64,000 nt of DNA from Elusimicrobiota bacterium (GTDB taxonomy: Bacteria > Elusimicrobiota > Elusimicrobia > FEN-1173), in NCBI GenBank assembly GCA_016706425.1, contig JADJJR010000001.1, forward strand, positions 1,054,001-1,118,000, in the 5' to 3' direction. Below are positions 1 through 9,003 of this stretch, in pieces; positions within the stretch are counted from its first letter, which is position 1; every line of letters starts with the position of its first letter. The notes under the pieces were generated by a model. It was not told the DNA's origin, made no database searches, and saw nothing but the letters and a program-made list of their open reading frames with translations. The position numbers and the translations under genes are program-made.

Positions 1-139
1 GATGAAAATCGGTCCCAACGCCGACACCGCCGGCCGTTCCCTCTTGATGATGGAGTCCATTTTCGGCCGATTGGGGTTCTTCCTGATTTTGGGGTCCCTC
101 GCGTATTACACGTATCGCATTTTCCGCACCCGCAAGTAG
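1..139 (+). CDS. C-terminal end of an unidentified membrane protein (partial)
   Basis: An open frame runs in from the window edge and stops with TAG at 137-139. The 45 visible codons, if counted from the ATG at position 2, end in a hydrophobic stretch (GFFLILGSLAYYTYRIF) followed by a basic tail (RTRK). That is typical of a last transmembrane helix with a cytoplasmic end. The next gene starts 20 bases downstream on the same strand, so this is probably the end of the preceding gene of the same glycan-assembly operon. The family cannot be named from what is visible. The ATG at position 2 may be internal. Confidence 0.45.
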   Translation, partial: MKIGPNADTAGRSLLMMESIFGRLGFFLILGSLAYYTYRIFRTRK

Positions 140-159
140 TTCCCACACCTCCTTTCCCC

Positions 160-2169
160 ATGACGTGGTTTCCGGCTCGGCCCATAAAAAATTCCGGGAA
201 TCCCTTGAATTGGCTGGTCGGGATCCCGTTCCTCCTTTTGGCGGCGTTGTTCGCGGCCCAGGGGGGAAAGGACGCTCGGCTTTTGGCGTTGGCGGTCGCT
301 GTTTCGGCGGGGGCGGTGGCGTTCAGCCTTCGGGTCAAACCCCTGGAGGAATCCGCCCGCCCCCTTTTTCTTCAGAGCACGGTGGGCTTTTTGGTTTGGC
401 AGGCGGTGTCGATGGTGTTCTCCCCGGCCCCGTTGGCCGGTTGGCGCGCCCTCGCGGGCGCCTCGCTGTTCGTGTCCTCGACGGCCCTGGTCGGGAGGCA
501 TGGGCGGGATCAGCACCGTGAGGTTTGGCGTCTGTTTGTCCAGGGCGGAACGGTCCTTTTGGCGTTGGTTTGGGGGGCCGGGGGGGGGCTCCTCCTCGCC
601 GGGAATCCACAATACGCGTCGTTTTGGGCCGTCGTGAATTTGTTCCTCTCCCTGCCCGTGGCGCGCGAGTCCCGGACGTCCCGCCTGCAACGGGGAACGG
701 GCATCGCGGGGGCGGTGGCTTCGTTGTTCCTCTTGTGGTCCTTACCGGTGCGCGCCGGATGGGTGGCGGCCGTTGCGGGCGCTCTCCTTTGGGCGGGGCG
801 ACGGGGGGGGCGACGGGGTGTCGGGGGGGGGCTCCTGTTGGCGACGCTGGCGATCGCCCTGGCCCCCGCACGGATTCTCAAGGCCGATGACGCCACCGCT
901 TTCAAACGGCTCGATATTTGGCGGGCGGCTTGGCGGGGAATTATTCAAAAGCCCTTGGCCGGTTGGGGTCCCGGCCAATTCGAAAGCCTCTACGCCCGGC
1001 ATGCCCTTCCCCAGGAATCCGAACCCGTGCGTTACGACCGCACCACCGCGTTTGCGCACAACGACGGGTTGCAGGTCCTGGCCGAAACGGGATGCCCCGG
1101 CGGCGTTTTTGTGGTTTTGTCTTTGTGGGGTCTCTGGCGGGCTGGGAGAAAGGGGAATCGGGACGGGGAGTCCGCGGCGTTGGCGGCCGGTGCGGTGTTT
1201 TCCGCGTTCAATTTTCCTTTGGCGAGCCCGATCAACGCCGTGCTGGCGGGGGGAACAGCCGGTTTCCTGTGGCCGGCCGATACAAAGGAGGGCGCGCGAT
1301 TCCCGGCCTCCGCCGTCCGGAAGGCGGGAGCGGGACTGGGAATTGCGGCGACGTTGTGGGCCGGTGTGAACTTCGTTCTGGCGGCGGACTCCCTTCGCGC
1401 GGACCGAGGCGCCGTCGTCCTCGGCGCCACCGACGCGCGGTGGATCGACGTCCAGGCCGACCGGATGGATCAATTGTTGCACAGCGGAGCGGCCGGGGCG
1501 GTCGACACCGTCGAAGCGAATCTGCGGAACTTGCTGCGGGTCGCCCCACACCGGGCCGATCTTTGGCGAAGTTTGGGCCATCTCGAATCGGATCACCGGC
1601 CCCAACGGGCGGGACCCGCCGAGGCGGCCTACGGCGAGGCCCTGGCCCGCAAGCCCCATCACGCGCCCTGGTGGTTGGAACGGGCCATGATCGCCATTCA
1701 CCGGAACGACGCGCCGGGCGCCGAAGAGTCCTTGCACAGGGCCCTCCGCGCCGAACCCCGTTATTTCAACGCGGCGTTGGCTTTGGGTCAATGGAGGCGG
1801 CTTAAAGGGGATCCGGCGGGCGCCGCCCGCTGGCTGGCCGCCCTTCGTGTACGGGGCGCCAACGGGCCGAAGGACGTTCGAGGGGCCTCCGGTTATCAGC
1901 GGGCGGTGTTGTCCCGGGACGAGCGGGGGCTGGCTCGGGCTCTGGCCCTTTGCTATATCGACCTGGGGCGGTTCCGGGAAGCCCTCGTTGAATTGGACAA
2001 GACCGAAATGGATACGCCGGAAACATGGGCTTTGCGCGCGCTGGCGTTGTCCCGCGCGGGACGACCGGGGGACGCCCGCGCGGCGTTGCGGCGGGGTCGG
2101 TCGCTTGCTCCGGAGGACCCCCGCTGGGAGATTCTGATGAAAAAAATCGCCGAACCGAATCGACCGTGA
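160..2169 (+). CDS. O-antigen ligase/polymerase-like membrane protein with TPR tail
   Basis: This 669-residue protein has about ten hydrophobic segments in its first 400 residues, then a soluble C-terminal part with TPR-like helical repeats (roughly residues 450-660, motifs such as LWRSLGHLESD and ALALGQWRRLKGDPAGAARW). The Wzy/WaaL signature is visible near residues 270-315: GWGPGQFESLY, then AHNDGLQVLAETGCPGG. Proteins of this family polymerise or ligate lipid-linked glycans on the periplasmic face of the inner membrane. The coding sequence contains G runs of 9, 8 and 9 bases (580-588, 803-810, 823-831). Its stop overlaps the GTG start of the next gene. Whether it acts as polymerase, O-antigen ligase or protein O-glycosylase cannot be decided from sequence. 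Confidence 0.8.
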   Translation: MTWFPARPIKNSGNPLNWLVGIPFLLLAALFAAQGGKDARLLALAVAVSAGAVAFSLRVKPLEESARPLFLQSTVGFLVWQAVSMVFSPAPLAGWRALAGASLFVSSTALVGRHGRDQHREVWRLFVQGGTVLLALVWGAGGGLLLAGNPQYASFWAVVNLFLSLPVARESRTSRLQRGTGIAGAVASLFLLWSLPVRAGWVAAVAGALLWAGRRGGRRGVGGGLLLATLAIALAPARILKADDATAFKRLDIWRAAWRGIIQKPLAGWGPGQFESLYARHALPQESEPVRYDRTTAFAHNDGLQVLAETGCPGGVFVVLSLWGLWRAGRKGNRDGESAALAAGAVFSAFNFPLASPINAVLAGGTAGFLWPADTKEGARFPASAVRKAGAGLGIAATLWAGVNFVLAADSLRADRGAVVLGATDARWIDVQADRMDQLLHSGAAGAVDTVEANLRNLLRVAPHRADLWRSLGHLESDHRPQRAGPAEAAYGEALARKPHHAPWWLERAMIAIHRNDAPGAEESLHRALRAEPRYFNAALALGQWRRLKGDPAGAARWLAALRVRGANGPKDVRGASGYQRAVLSRDERGLARALALCYIDLGRFREALVELDKTEMDTPETWALRALALSRAGRPGDARAALRRGRSLAPEDPRWEILMKKIAEPNRP

Positions 2170-2885
2170 TTCACATCCTGTTGGCCGCCTACAACGAGGC
2201 GGAGTCTTTGGGCGACGTCATCGCCGGGGTGGCGCGCGCCTTTGCTGACGGCGATTGGACGGCGTGGGTGGTGGACGACGGATCCACCGATGGAACGCCC
2301 GATGTGGCCCAGCGTCACGCGGGCCCCTTTCCCGTGCGGTTGTTGCGCCACGGGACCAACCGGGGCCTGGGGGCCGCCCTGCGGACCGGCTTTTCGACCA
2401 TCGGCGCCGTCATGGGGCCCCGCGATGTCCTCGTGACCCTGGACGCGGACAACACCCACCCGCCCGCGCAAATTCCCGCCCTCGTCGCGGAGGTGGAAGC
2501 GGGCCGCGCGGACATCGCCATCGCCTCGCGGTTTCGCCCCTCGGCCCGCGTGGTCGGCGTGCCCTGGCACCGACGGATGCTCAGTCGGGGCGCCGAGGCC
2601 GTTTTTCGATTGTTCGTCCCGGTGCCCGGGGTCCGCGATTACACCTGCGGATTTCGGGCCTACGGGGCGTCCTGCGTGCGCGCGTTGCCGGCGGAAGATT
2701 TGATTCGCGAAGACGGATTCGCCGCCCAGGCCGAAATCTTGATCCGCCTGACCCGCCGGGGGGCGCGTGCGACGGAAATCCCCCTGGTCCTGCGGTACGA
2801 CCGAAAAAAGGGGGACAGCAAAATGCGGATCGTTCGAACCGTGGCCCGGACGCTCGGGGTGGTCGCGCGTTTGCGGCGGTTATGA
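2166..2885 (+). CDS. Family 2 glycosyltransferase (dolichol-phosphate-mannose synthase-like)
   Basis: The start chosen is the GTG at 2166, which overlaps the upstream TGA as GTGA. The protein (about 239 residues) begins directly with the GT2 nucleotide-binding strand IHILLAAYNEAESL. It continues with VVDDGSTDGTPD and the metal-binding LDADNTHPP (DxD-like), then SRFRPSARVVGVPWHRRMLSRG and the acceptor loop DYTCGFRAY. No transmembrane helices follow the catalytic domain, so it is a peripheral enzyme. It probably charges a polyprenyl phosphate with a sugar for the GT-C enzymes encoded downstream. Its stop overlaps the next ATG (ATGA at 2882), indicating translational coupling. Confidence 0.85.
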   Translation: MIHILLAAYNEAESLGDVIAGVARAFADGDWTAWVVDDGSTDGTPDVAQRHAGPFPVRLLRHGTNRGLGAALRTGFSTIGAVMGPRDVLVTLDADNTHPPAQIPALVAEVEAGRADIAIASRFRPSARVVGVPWHRRMLSRGAEAVFRLFVPVPGVRDYTCGFRAYGASCVRALPAEDLIREDGFAAQAEILIRLTRRGARATEIPLVLRYDRKKGDSKMRIVRTVARTLGVVARLRRL

Positions 2886-3853
2886 AACAAGGCGCCCGAT
2901 GGGCCCTTTCGGCGGGGCTGACCCTCGTGGGATTGGTCGTCGCTTTTCACGGGGTGGACTGGGGCGTTTTCTCCCTCTCCCTGCGGCGGACCGGCGCGTT
3001 GTGGGGGTTGGCGTTGGTCCCCGTTGTGATGGGGGTGGAGTATCGATTGCGAACGGCCCGCTGGTCCCTGTTGATGGGCGGGGCGCGCGGTTATTTCCCC
3101 GTGGTGGCCGCCGCTTTCTTTTTGAACACGGTCTTGCCTTTTCGGGCGGGGGAGGCCGCGCGGGCCTACTGGTCCCATCGCCGCTCGGGTCGGTCCCTCT
3201 CCGGCTGCGTGGCCGGGCTGGTCGTCGATCGGTTGGGGGACGCCCTCGCTCTCCTCGGGGTGTTTGCCGTTTTCCTTTTTCATGTCGGGGATCGGACGCC
3301 GGGATCGAAAATCGGGGCCCTGGTTTTCGTCCTCGCGATCGCCCTGGCCGCCTTGGGAATCGGCGTTCGGTGGCCCGAAACCGTACGGAAAAAATTGCTC
3401 CCCGGGGGATCGCCCCCCCTTTGGGTCCGGATCGTCGAGGGAGTCTTGGCGGGGGTGGCCCCGTTGCGTGCGGGACGAATCGCCCTGGGCGTGGGGGCCC
3501 TGTCGGGAATGGTCTGGACTTTGAATGTTTTCCTTTATTGGTGGGTGGCCGGCCTGTTCGGAATTGACCTTTCGCTTTCGCAGGCGGGGGGGGTCTTGGC
3601 GGCCATCGCCCTAGGGGTCGCACTGCCCTCCACCCCCGGTTTTGTGGGGGTCTACGAGGCGGCCGGTGTGTTGATGTTGGGGAGTTTGGGGATTGAAAAA
3701 GAACGGGCCTTGGCCTTCGTTTTGGCGCTTCACGGCGCGCAAATCATCGGCGCCGCCGTCTGGGGCGGCCCCTCCTTGTGGTTGCTGGGGCGTGGGGAGG
3801 GGGATGCCTCCCGCGCTGTGTCCGGGATTGATAAAATACAACGACCGTCATGA
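2882..3853 (+). CDS. AglD/LPG-synthase transmembrane-domain family protein (flippase-like)
   Basis: This is a roughly 323-residue polytopic protein of the lysylphosphatidylglycerol synthase TM-region / UPF0104 family. Visible family features are AAFFLNTVLPFRAGEAARAYW near residue 80, VVDRLGDALALLGVF, and a C-terminal ALPSTPGFVGVYEAAGVLML. The domain occurs in MprF and AglD-like proteins and has been suggested to move lipids or lipid-linked sugars, but its role here is inferred from position between glycosyltransferases. The start is the ATG at 2882 overlapping the upstream stop. The stop overlaps the next ATG at 3850. A run of eight G lies at 3586-3593. Confidence 0.75.
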   Translation: MKQGARWALSAGLTLVGLVVAFHGVDWGVFSLSLRRTGALWGLALVPVVMGVEYRLRTARWSLLMGGARGYFPVVAAAFFLNTVLPFRAGEAARAYWSHRRSGRSLSGCVAGLVVDRLGDALALLGVFAVFLFHVGDRTPGSKIGALVFVLAIALAALGIGVRWPETVRKKLLPGGSPPLWVRIVEGVLAGVAPLRAGRIALGVGALSGMVWTLNVFLYWWVAGLFGIDLSLSQAGGVLAAIALGVALPSTPGFVGVYEAAGVLMLGSLGIEKERALAFVLALHGAQIIGAAVWGGPSLWLLGRGEGDASRAVSGIDKIQRPS

Positions 3854-5319
3854 GGCGAATTTTAACGGAGCGCCGGGGAATTTTTGGGTGCGCCGCCGCG
3901 GTCCTCCTGGCCGCGGGGCTTCGCGCGGTCGCTTTCGGTTGGGGCCTCCCGCTCAAATACGCCCACATCGATGAATCGGTGGTTTCGTTCTACGCGATGC
4001 GGATCGCCTCGGGGGTTTTCAATCCCGGTTTTTACGATTACCCGGGATTGTTCCTGAACCTTTTGGCCGGTTTTTTTCGCGCCGGGTTGGCTCTGACGGG
4101 GGTATCCTTCGCCGACGCGACCCTGCGTTACGCGGCCGGCGACAGCGCGGCGTTGACGCTCACGGCGCGGGGGCTGTCTTTCCTTTTTGCCCTGGGGACC
4201 GTGGCTCTGGTGTTTCGGATGGGGCGCCGATGGGCGGGGGCGGTTGCGGGGACGTTGGTCGCGACTCTGCTGGCGGTCAACCCCTTGCACGTGCGCCACA
4301 GCCATTACGGCACCGTCGACGCCCTGGCGGTTCTTTTGACGTTTTGGACAATGGCGCGCTTGGCGGCTTTCGCGATGGACCGCTCGCGCCCCGGGGCATT
4401 CCAGGCGGGGGCTCTGGTGGGGTTGGCGGCGGCGGTTAAATATTTTCCGGGGATTTTTATTCTCCCGTTGATCGGGATCCCCTTGGTGAAAAAAGACCGG
4501 GACGCCGCGGCCTTCGTGGGGTGGGGGCTCGCGGGGGCCGCCCTGGGGTTCGCCCTGGGGTCGCCCTCGACCTGGCTCGGGTTGCCGGATTTTATGGCCC
4601 GTTTCGGGCATTTGGCGCCGAAAATCGTCGGGACCCCGGGGCACGCGGTTCCCCTGGTTCCCACCCTGGCGGGGTTGTGGGCCAACGCGGGCCCCGCGGC
4701 GGTCGGGATGGCGGCGGTGGGATTCGCCGTTTTTTGGATATCGGGCGGCGAGCGGCGTTGGTTCGCGGGGCTGTGGGCGGGGCTCTTGGTGTTCCTGGGG
4801 TTTTGGTCCGTGCAGTCGGACCACTACGCTTTGCCGCTCTACCCGGGCCTGTTTTTGATGGCGGTGGACGGAGCCCGCTGGTTGTCCCGGGGAAGGAAAA
4901 AAATTTGTTGGGTGTTGTGGGGCGTTTTGCTCATCACGCCCCTGCCGCGGACCGCGCGGGTCCTCCGGGATCTGTCCGCGCCGGACACGCGCCTGCGCGC
5001 CGTGTCCTGGGCGCGGGCCAACCTGCCCGCGGGCGCGACCGTTCTTCGGTTTGCGCACACGCCCGAATTCGGACCCCGCGACCCCTATCGGGTGCGTGTG
5101 GATTTCACGAACGTTTTGTTGGAGGATGTCCTGGCCACCGGCGACATGTCACGACTCAAGGGATTTGATTACGTGATCCACAGTGAATACACCGATCAAG
5201 AAGGTCCCGCGGTGGATCGGTTGTCGCGCGCTTTTTCCTTGGTCCACCGCGAAGCCGGCCCCGCCCCCCGGTTCCCCCATCACCCGGTGGTCCGGGTTTA
5301 CAGGACCCGCGTCCCATGA
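3850..5319 (+). CDS. GT-C membrane glycosyltransferase (family 39/ArnT-like)
   Basis: A 489-residue protein with a dozen hydrophobic segments. The first periplasmic loop carries the GT-C acidic motif HIDESVVSFYAMRIASG (about residues 37-55), followed by the DYPGLFLNLLAGFF segment seen in the PMT_2/ArnT family. Later HSHYGTVDALAVLLTFWTM and AAVKYFPGIFILPLI match the glycosyltransferase 39 pattern. Such enzymes move sugars from polyprenyl-phosphate donors to acceptors in the periplasm. ATGA overlaps join it to both neighbours. The acceptor is not predictable. Confidence 0.78.
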   Translation: MRRILTERRGIFGCAAAVLLAAGLRAVAFGWGLPLKYAHIDESVVSFYAMRIASGVFNPGFYDYPGLFLNLLAGFFRAGLALTGVSFADATLRYAAGDSAALTLTARGLSFLFALGTVALVFRMGRRWAGAVAGTLVATLLAVNPLHVRHSHYGTVDALAVLLTFWTMARLAAFAMDRSRPGAFQAGALVGLAAAVKYFPGIFILPLIGIPLVKKDRDAAAFVGWGLAGAALGFALGSPSTWLGLPDFMARFGHLAPKIVGTPGHAVPLVPTLAGLWANAGPAAVGMAAVGFAVFWISGGERRWFAGLWAGLLVFLGFWSVQSDHYALPLYPGLFLMAVDGARWLSRGRKKICWVLWGVLLITPLPRTARVLRDLSAPDTRLRAVSWARANLPAGATVLRFAHTPEFGPRDPYRVRVDFTNVLLEDVLATGDMSRLKGFDYVIHSEYTDQEGPAVDRLSRAFSLVHREAGPAPRFPHHPVVRVYRTRVP

Positions 5320-6062
5320 AACCCAAGATCGTGGTGGTTCTCCCCGCCTTCAACGCCGCGCGGACGGTCGAGCGCACGGTGCGCGACATCCCGCCGGGGT
5401 GTGCCGACGAGCTCCTCTTGGTGGACGACGCGTCCCGGGACGAGACCGTCGCCGTCGCCCAACGGTTGGGACTGACGGTGATCCGCCACAACGAGAACCG
5501 CGGCTACGGTGGCAACCAAAAAACCTGCTACCGGGAAGCGCTCGCCCGCGGGGCCGACATCGTTGTGATGCTTCACCCCGACTACCAATACGACGCGCGG
5601 TTGATCCCCTTTTTGACCGGGTTCATCGAGAAGGACGTCTGCGATGTGATGTTTGGATCCCGGGTCCGCACCCGCCGCGAGGCGCTGGCCGGCGGAATGC
5701 CGCTCTATAAATACATCTTCAACCGGTTGTTGACGGTGTTGGAAAACGTGGTGTTCGGGCAGAACCTGGGGGAAACCCACAGCGGCTTCCGCGCCTACTC
5801 CCGGCGGGTCCTCGAAGCGCTGCCCTGGGACCGGAACTCCGATGATTTCGTTTTCGACCAGCAGTTCATCGCCCAGGCCGTTCACTTCGGCTTCCGATTG
5901 GGGGACGTGCCGGTGCCGACCCGCTACGAGCGGACCTCTTCCTCGATCAATTTCCGTCGCAGCGCCGTCTACGGTTTGGAAACCCTGTGGACACTGGCGC
6001 GCTATCTTCTCCACCGTTGGAAAATATGGTCAAACCCGCTCTTCACACCCCGCTCCTCTTAA
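5316..6062 (+). CDS. Family 2 glycosyltransferase
   Basis: This 248-residue protein opens with KIVVVLPAFNAARTVERTV and LLVDDASRDETV. It then has HNENRGYGGNQKTCYREAL and the metal-binding region VVMLHPDYQYD, and GETHSGFRAYSRRVLEALPW near residue 150. This is the dolichyl-phosphate glucose/mannose synthase branch of GT2. It starts with an ATG overlapping the stop of the GT-C gene before it. That pairing suggests that it supplies the polyprenyl-linked sugar used by the adjacent GT-C enzymes. Confidence 0.85.
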   Translation: MKPKIVVVLPAFNAARTVERTVRDIPPGCADELLLVDDASRDETVAVAQRLGLTVIRHNENRGYGGNQKTCYREALARGADIVVMLHPDYQYDARLIPFLTGFIEKDVCDVMFGSRVRTRREALAGGMPLYKYIFNRLLTVLENVVFGQNLGETHSGFRAYSRRVLEALPWDRNSDDFVFDQQFIAQAVHFGFRLGDVPVPTRYERTSSSINFRRSAVYGLETLWTLARYLLHRWKIWSNPLFTPRSS

Positions 6063-7981
6063 AAGTTTACGCGGCCGTGTTTGCCGTCATGGCCGGCACC
6101 TATTTCGTCCATTACCCCTGGCCGGGGTTCGTCGCGCGCCTGGGCGAAATGGCGCGCGCCGTGGGTTTGCTTTTGGCCGCGGCCGCGGTGGGTCGACAAA
6201 TTCTTCGCGCCGCGCGGTTCCCCGCGGGGTCCGGCCCGGCGGAGGGGTTTGTCTGGGCCGTGGCGATGGGCCTGGTTCCCCTGCCTTTGCTCCTGCTGGG
6301 CGCCGGGGTGATGGGGTTTTATTCGCCGGAGGCCGTTCGGTTGATCGGGGTCCTGTGGGCCCTGGGTGGGGCCTTTCAATGGACCGGATTGGTCCGGGAT
6401 TTTCGCCGGATGGAGACGCCGCGGGGCGGGGTCGGCCCTCTGGCTTGGTTTGTTTTGGGGTTGGGACTTTTGTGCGCCTGGGCCCCGCCCACGTATTACG
6501 ATTCCCTGGTGTATCACCTGGCGCTTCCCCTGCGCTATCTGCAGGAAGGCCGCGTGGGGTTCGTCCCCTTCAACCATTACAGCCATTTTCCCCAGAACAT
6601 GGAGATGATCTTCGGTTGGTTCCTCGCCATGGACAGTGACGTCGCGGCGCACGTGTTTGTTCTGGGGACCGCGTCCTTGACGGGCTTGCTCCTGTGGTCG
6701 GTGGGGGCCCGGGAGGGACGCCGGTGGGATTTGGTTTTGTTCTTGACGGCGCCCTGCGTCCTCCTGTTGTCGACCGAGACCTACGTCGAGGCCCCGTTGG
6801 CGTTGTTTTCGTTTCTGACGGTGTTGGGGGTCGAACGCGGCCACCGCCGGGGCGAGCGCCGCTGGTTTGTGTGGGCCGGCGTCGCCGCGGGTTTCGCGGC
6901 GGGGATAAAATACACGGCGATTCTCACGCCCCTCGTGCTGACCCCTATGATCTTATTGACCCCGCGCGTTTCCGCGCGGGAACGGTTCGCGCGCTGGGTC
7001 CTTTTCGGAGGGGTGGCGTTCGCGGTCTTTCTGCCCTGGTTGGTGAAAAATTACTTTTTCACGGGCGGGAACCCGGTTTTCCCGTTTCTTCCATCGGTGT
7101 TCCCGGCTGAAAACGTGTATCTCGCCGAAGCCTCGGCCCGATCCTATTTTCAGGTCCTCGACGAGTACAAGGGGTCCAGTTCGCTTCTCTGGGATCTGTT
7201 TCGCCTTCCTCTGCGGCTGGTCTCGAACGCCACCTCTTTCGGAGGGGGGTTCGACGTGACGGGGGATTTGGGTTGGGCCTTGCCCCTTTTGTTGTTGCCC
7301 CTGGGCGGCTTGGCGAAAGGGCCGGGACGCCGTTTCCTTTGGGTCTATCTCCTTCTTCACATCGTTTTGTGGGCCTCCTTTCGCCCGGTTCTTCGGTTCC
7401 TCTTCCCGGTCTTTCCCCTGGTCTGCCTTTTGGCCGGGGAGGGGGCGGTGGTGTTCCTCGAACGTTTGCCGGTTTGGGGCCGTCGGACGGCGTTGGCCCT
7501 GGGCGGGGTGTTTTTGGTTTTAAACGGAGTGCATTTCTATTGGGTGGAACGCGTGCGGGACCCCTTCCCCGTCGCCTTGGGCCTCCAAACCCGCGATCAA
7601 TATCTAAAAGCGAAATTGGATTATTACCCCGCCATGACGTTTATGAGGGACCACCTGCCCCCGGAGTCCCGGGTTCTTTTTCTGGGAGATCAACGCGCCT
7701 ATTATTGCCCCCGGCGGCATTTGGCGCCCATGGCCCTCCTGCCCGCCCCGATGCGGGCCTGGGCCGAGGACTGCGCCGACGGCGCGGCCTTGGAAGACAA
7801 ATTGAAATCCCTGGGTTTCACCCACGTTTATTTCCATGAGCGGGAGGCGGAGAGGTTGAAAAGTTACGGGGTGCTCGATTTGACGGAAAAGGGGCGCGGG
7901 GTGCTCACCGATTTTCTTCGCCGCTCCCGCCCGGTGTATCGAGGCGAGGACCAGGCTGTCCTGTCCCTGGGGGCCCCGTGA
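6026..7981 (+). CDS. GT-C membrane glycosyltransferase (ArnT/PMT-like)
   Basis: A polytopic protein of about 651 residues if the ATG at 6026 is used. An in-frame alternative at 5987 would lengthen the overlap with the previous gene. The motif PTYYDSLVYHLALPLRYLQ near residue 155 has the conserved acidic residue of the first GT-C loop, and NHYSHFPQNMEMIF follows. Further on, AGFAAGIKYTAILTPLVL is the family helix seen in GT39/GT83 proteins. The C-terminal 150 residues are soluble and probably periplasmic (FLGDQRAYYCPRRHLAPM). It ends in a GTGA overlap with the WecA-type gene. Confidence 0.78.
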   Translation: MVKPALHTPLLLKVYAAVFAVMAGTYFVHYPWPGFVARLGEMARAVGLLLAAAAVGRQILRAARFPAGSGPAEGFVWAVAMGLVPLPLLLLGAGVMGFYSPEAVRLIGVLWALGGAFQWTGLVRDFRRMETPRGGVGPLAWFVLGLGLLCAWAPPTYYDSLVYHLALPLRYLQEGRVGFVPFNHYSHFPQNMEMIFGWFLAMDSDVAAHVFVLGTASLTGLLLWSVGAREGRRWDLVLFLTAPCVLLLSTETYVEAPLALFSFLTVLGVERGHRRGERRWFVWAGVAAGFAAGIKYTAILTPLVLTPMILLTPRVSARERFARWVLFGGVAFAVFLPWLVKNYFFTGGNPVFPFLPSVFPAENVYLAEASARSYFQVLDEYKGSSSLLWDLFRLPLRLVSNATSFGGGFDVTGDLGWALPLLLLPLGGLAKGPGRRFLWVYLLLHIVLWASFRPVLRFLFPVFPLVCLLAGEGAVVFLERLPVWGRRTALALGGVFLVLNGVHFYWVERVRDPFPVALGLQTRDQYLKAKLDYYPAMTFMRDHLPPESRVLFLGDQRAYYCPRRHLAPMALLPAPMRAWAEDCADGAALEDKLKSLGFTHVYFHEREAERLKSYGVLDLTEKGRGVLTDFLRRSRPVYRGEDQAVLSLGAP

Positions 7982-9003
7982 TCGTTCTTTGCATCGCCAC
8001 CTTTCTGGCGGCGTTTCTTTTGACGTTTCTTTTGACACCCCTCGCCCGCTGGGCGGCGTTGCGCTGGAACATTTTGGACCACCCCCGGACGGCCGTGAAA
8101 ACCCACAAGGAGCCGGTGCCCTACCTCGGGGGGTTGGCGATCTACGCGGGCATCGCCGGGGCCCTGTTGTCCCTCCGTTGGGCCACCCATTTTCCCACCG
8201 GCACGCTGCGGTCCCTGCGCGGATTGCTCTTGGGCGGCGCGTTGATGGCGGTGTTGGGGCTCATCGACGACACGAAGAAACCCAACGGCCTGTCCGTGAC
8301 CACGAAATTGCTGTTCCAATTCGCCGCGGCCGCGCTGCTCATTCATTTCGACATCCGCATCCATTTCATTCAACCGGAGTGGTTGGCGGATGCGCTGACG
8401 GTCCTGTGGGTCGCCGGGATCTCGAACGCCATCAATTTGATCGACATCATGGACGGCCTCGCGGCCTCCCAGGCCGTGGCGGTGTCCATGGGGTTCCTGT
8501 TGATTTCAATTCCCAGCGAACACGTTTACGTCAATGTCGCCGCGGCGGCGGTGGCCGGCGCGGCGTTGGCTTTCATTCCCCACAACATGTCGCGCCGACG
8601 GAAAATCTTTATGGGCGACACCGGGAGTCTGATGCTGGGACTTTTGTTGGCCGGTTTGTCCCTGGGCACATCCTACACGCGCCTCAGTGAAATCGGGGTG
8701 TTCGCCCCGTTGTTGATTTTGGGCGTGCCCGTCTACGACACGCTCTTCGTGAGCGTGATGCGCCTCAAGCAGGGGAAATCGCCTTTCATGGGTTCCAAGG
8801 ACCACCTGGCTCAAAAGTTGCGGGCGAAAGGGTTCACCACCGAACAGGTCGTGTTGAGCTTTGTGGCCGCCACGGGCGCGCTGTCCTCTTGCGCGTATCT
8901 GTTGACCCTCACGCCCTTTGTCTTTTCCCTCGGCATCGTCGTCGCGGCCGTTCTGGTGGGGATCATTTTGATGGTGGCGTTGCACGACGTGGTCGTCCAT
9001 TGA
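7978..9003 (+). CDS. WecA/TagO-type polyprenyl-phosphate sugar-1-phosphate transferase
   Basis: This 341-residue membrane protein of the MraY/WecA family has all the diagnostic acidic motifs. LGLIDDTKKPNGL is the Mg-binding DD pair near residue 95. NAINLIDIMDGLAASQA is the NxxNxxDGxDGLA-like loop near 145-160. RRRKIFMGDTGSLMLGLLL is the cytoplasmic MGD motif near 205-222. These enzymes load a HexNAc-1-phosphate onto undecaprenyl phosphate at the cytoplasmic face, starting lipid-linked glycan synthesis. It starts with GTG overlapping the upstream TGA. Which nucleotide sugar it uses cannot be read from sequence. Confidence 0.88.
   Translation: MIVLCIATFLAAFLLTFLLTPLARWAALRWNILDHPRTAVKTHKEPVPYLGGLAIYAGIAGALLSLRWATHFPTGTLRSLRGLLLGGALMAVLGLIDDTKKPNGLSVTTKLLFQFAAAALLIHFDIRIHFIQPEWLADALTVLWVAGISNAINLIDIMDGLAASQAVAVSMGFLLISIPSEHVYVNVAAAAVAGAALAFIPHNMSRRRKIFMGDTGSLMLGLLLAGLSLGTSYTRLSEIGVFAPLLILGVPVYDTLFVSVMRLKQGKSPFMGSKDHLAQKLRAKGFTTEQVVLSFVAATGALSSCAYLLTLTPFVFSLGIVVAAVLVGIILMVALHDVVVH

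Noticed and set aside
8889..8999. A longer start for the FAD oxidoreductase
   Set aside because: The extra residues overlap the WecA-type gene completely and are unlike the family; TTG 9000 puts the FAD-binding motif at the normal distance.
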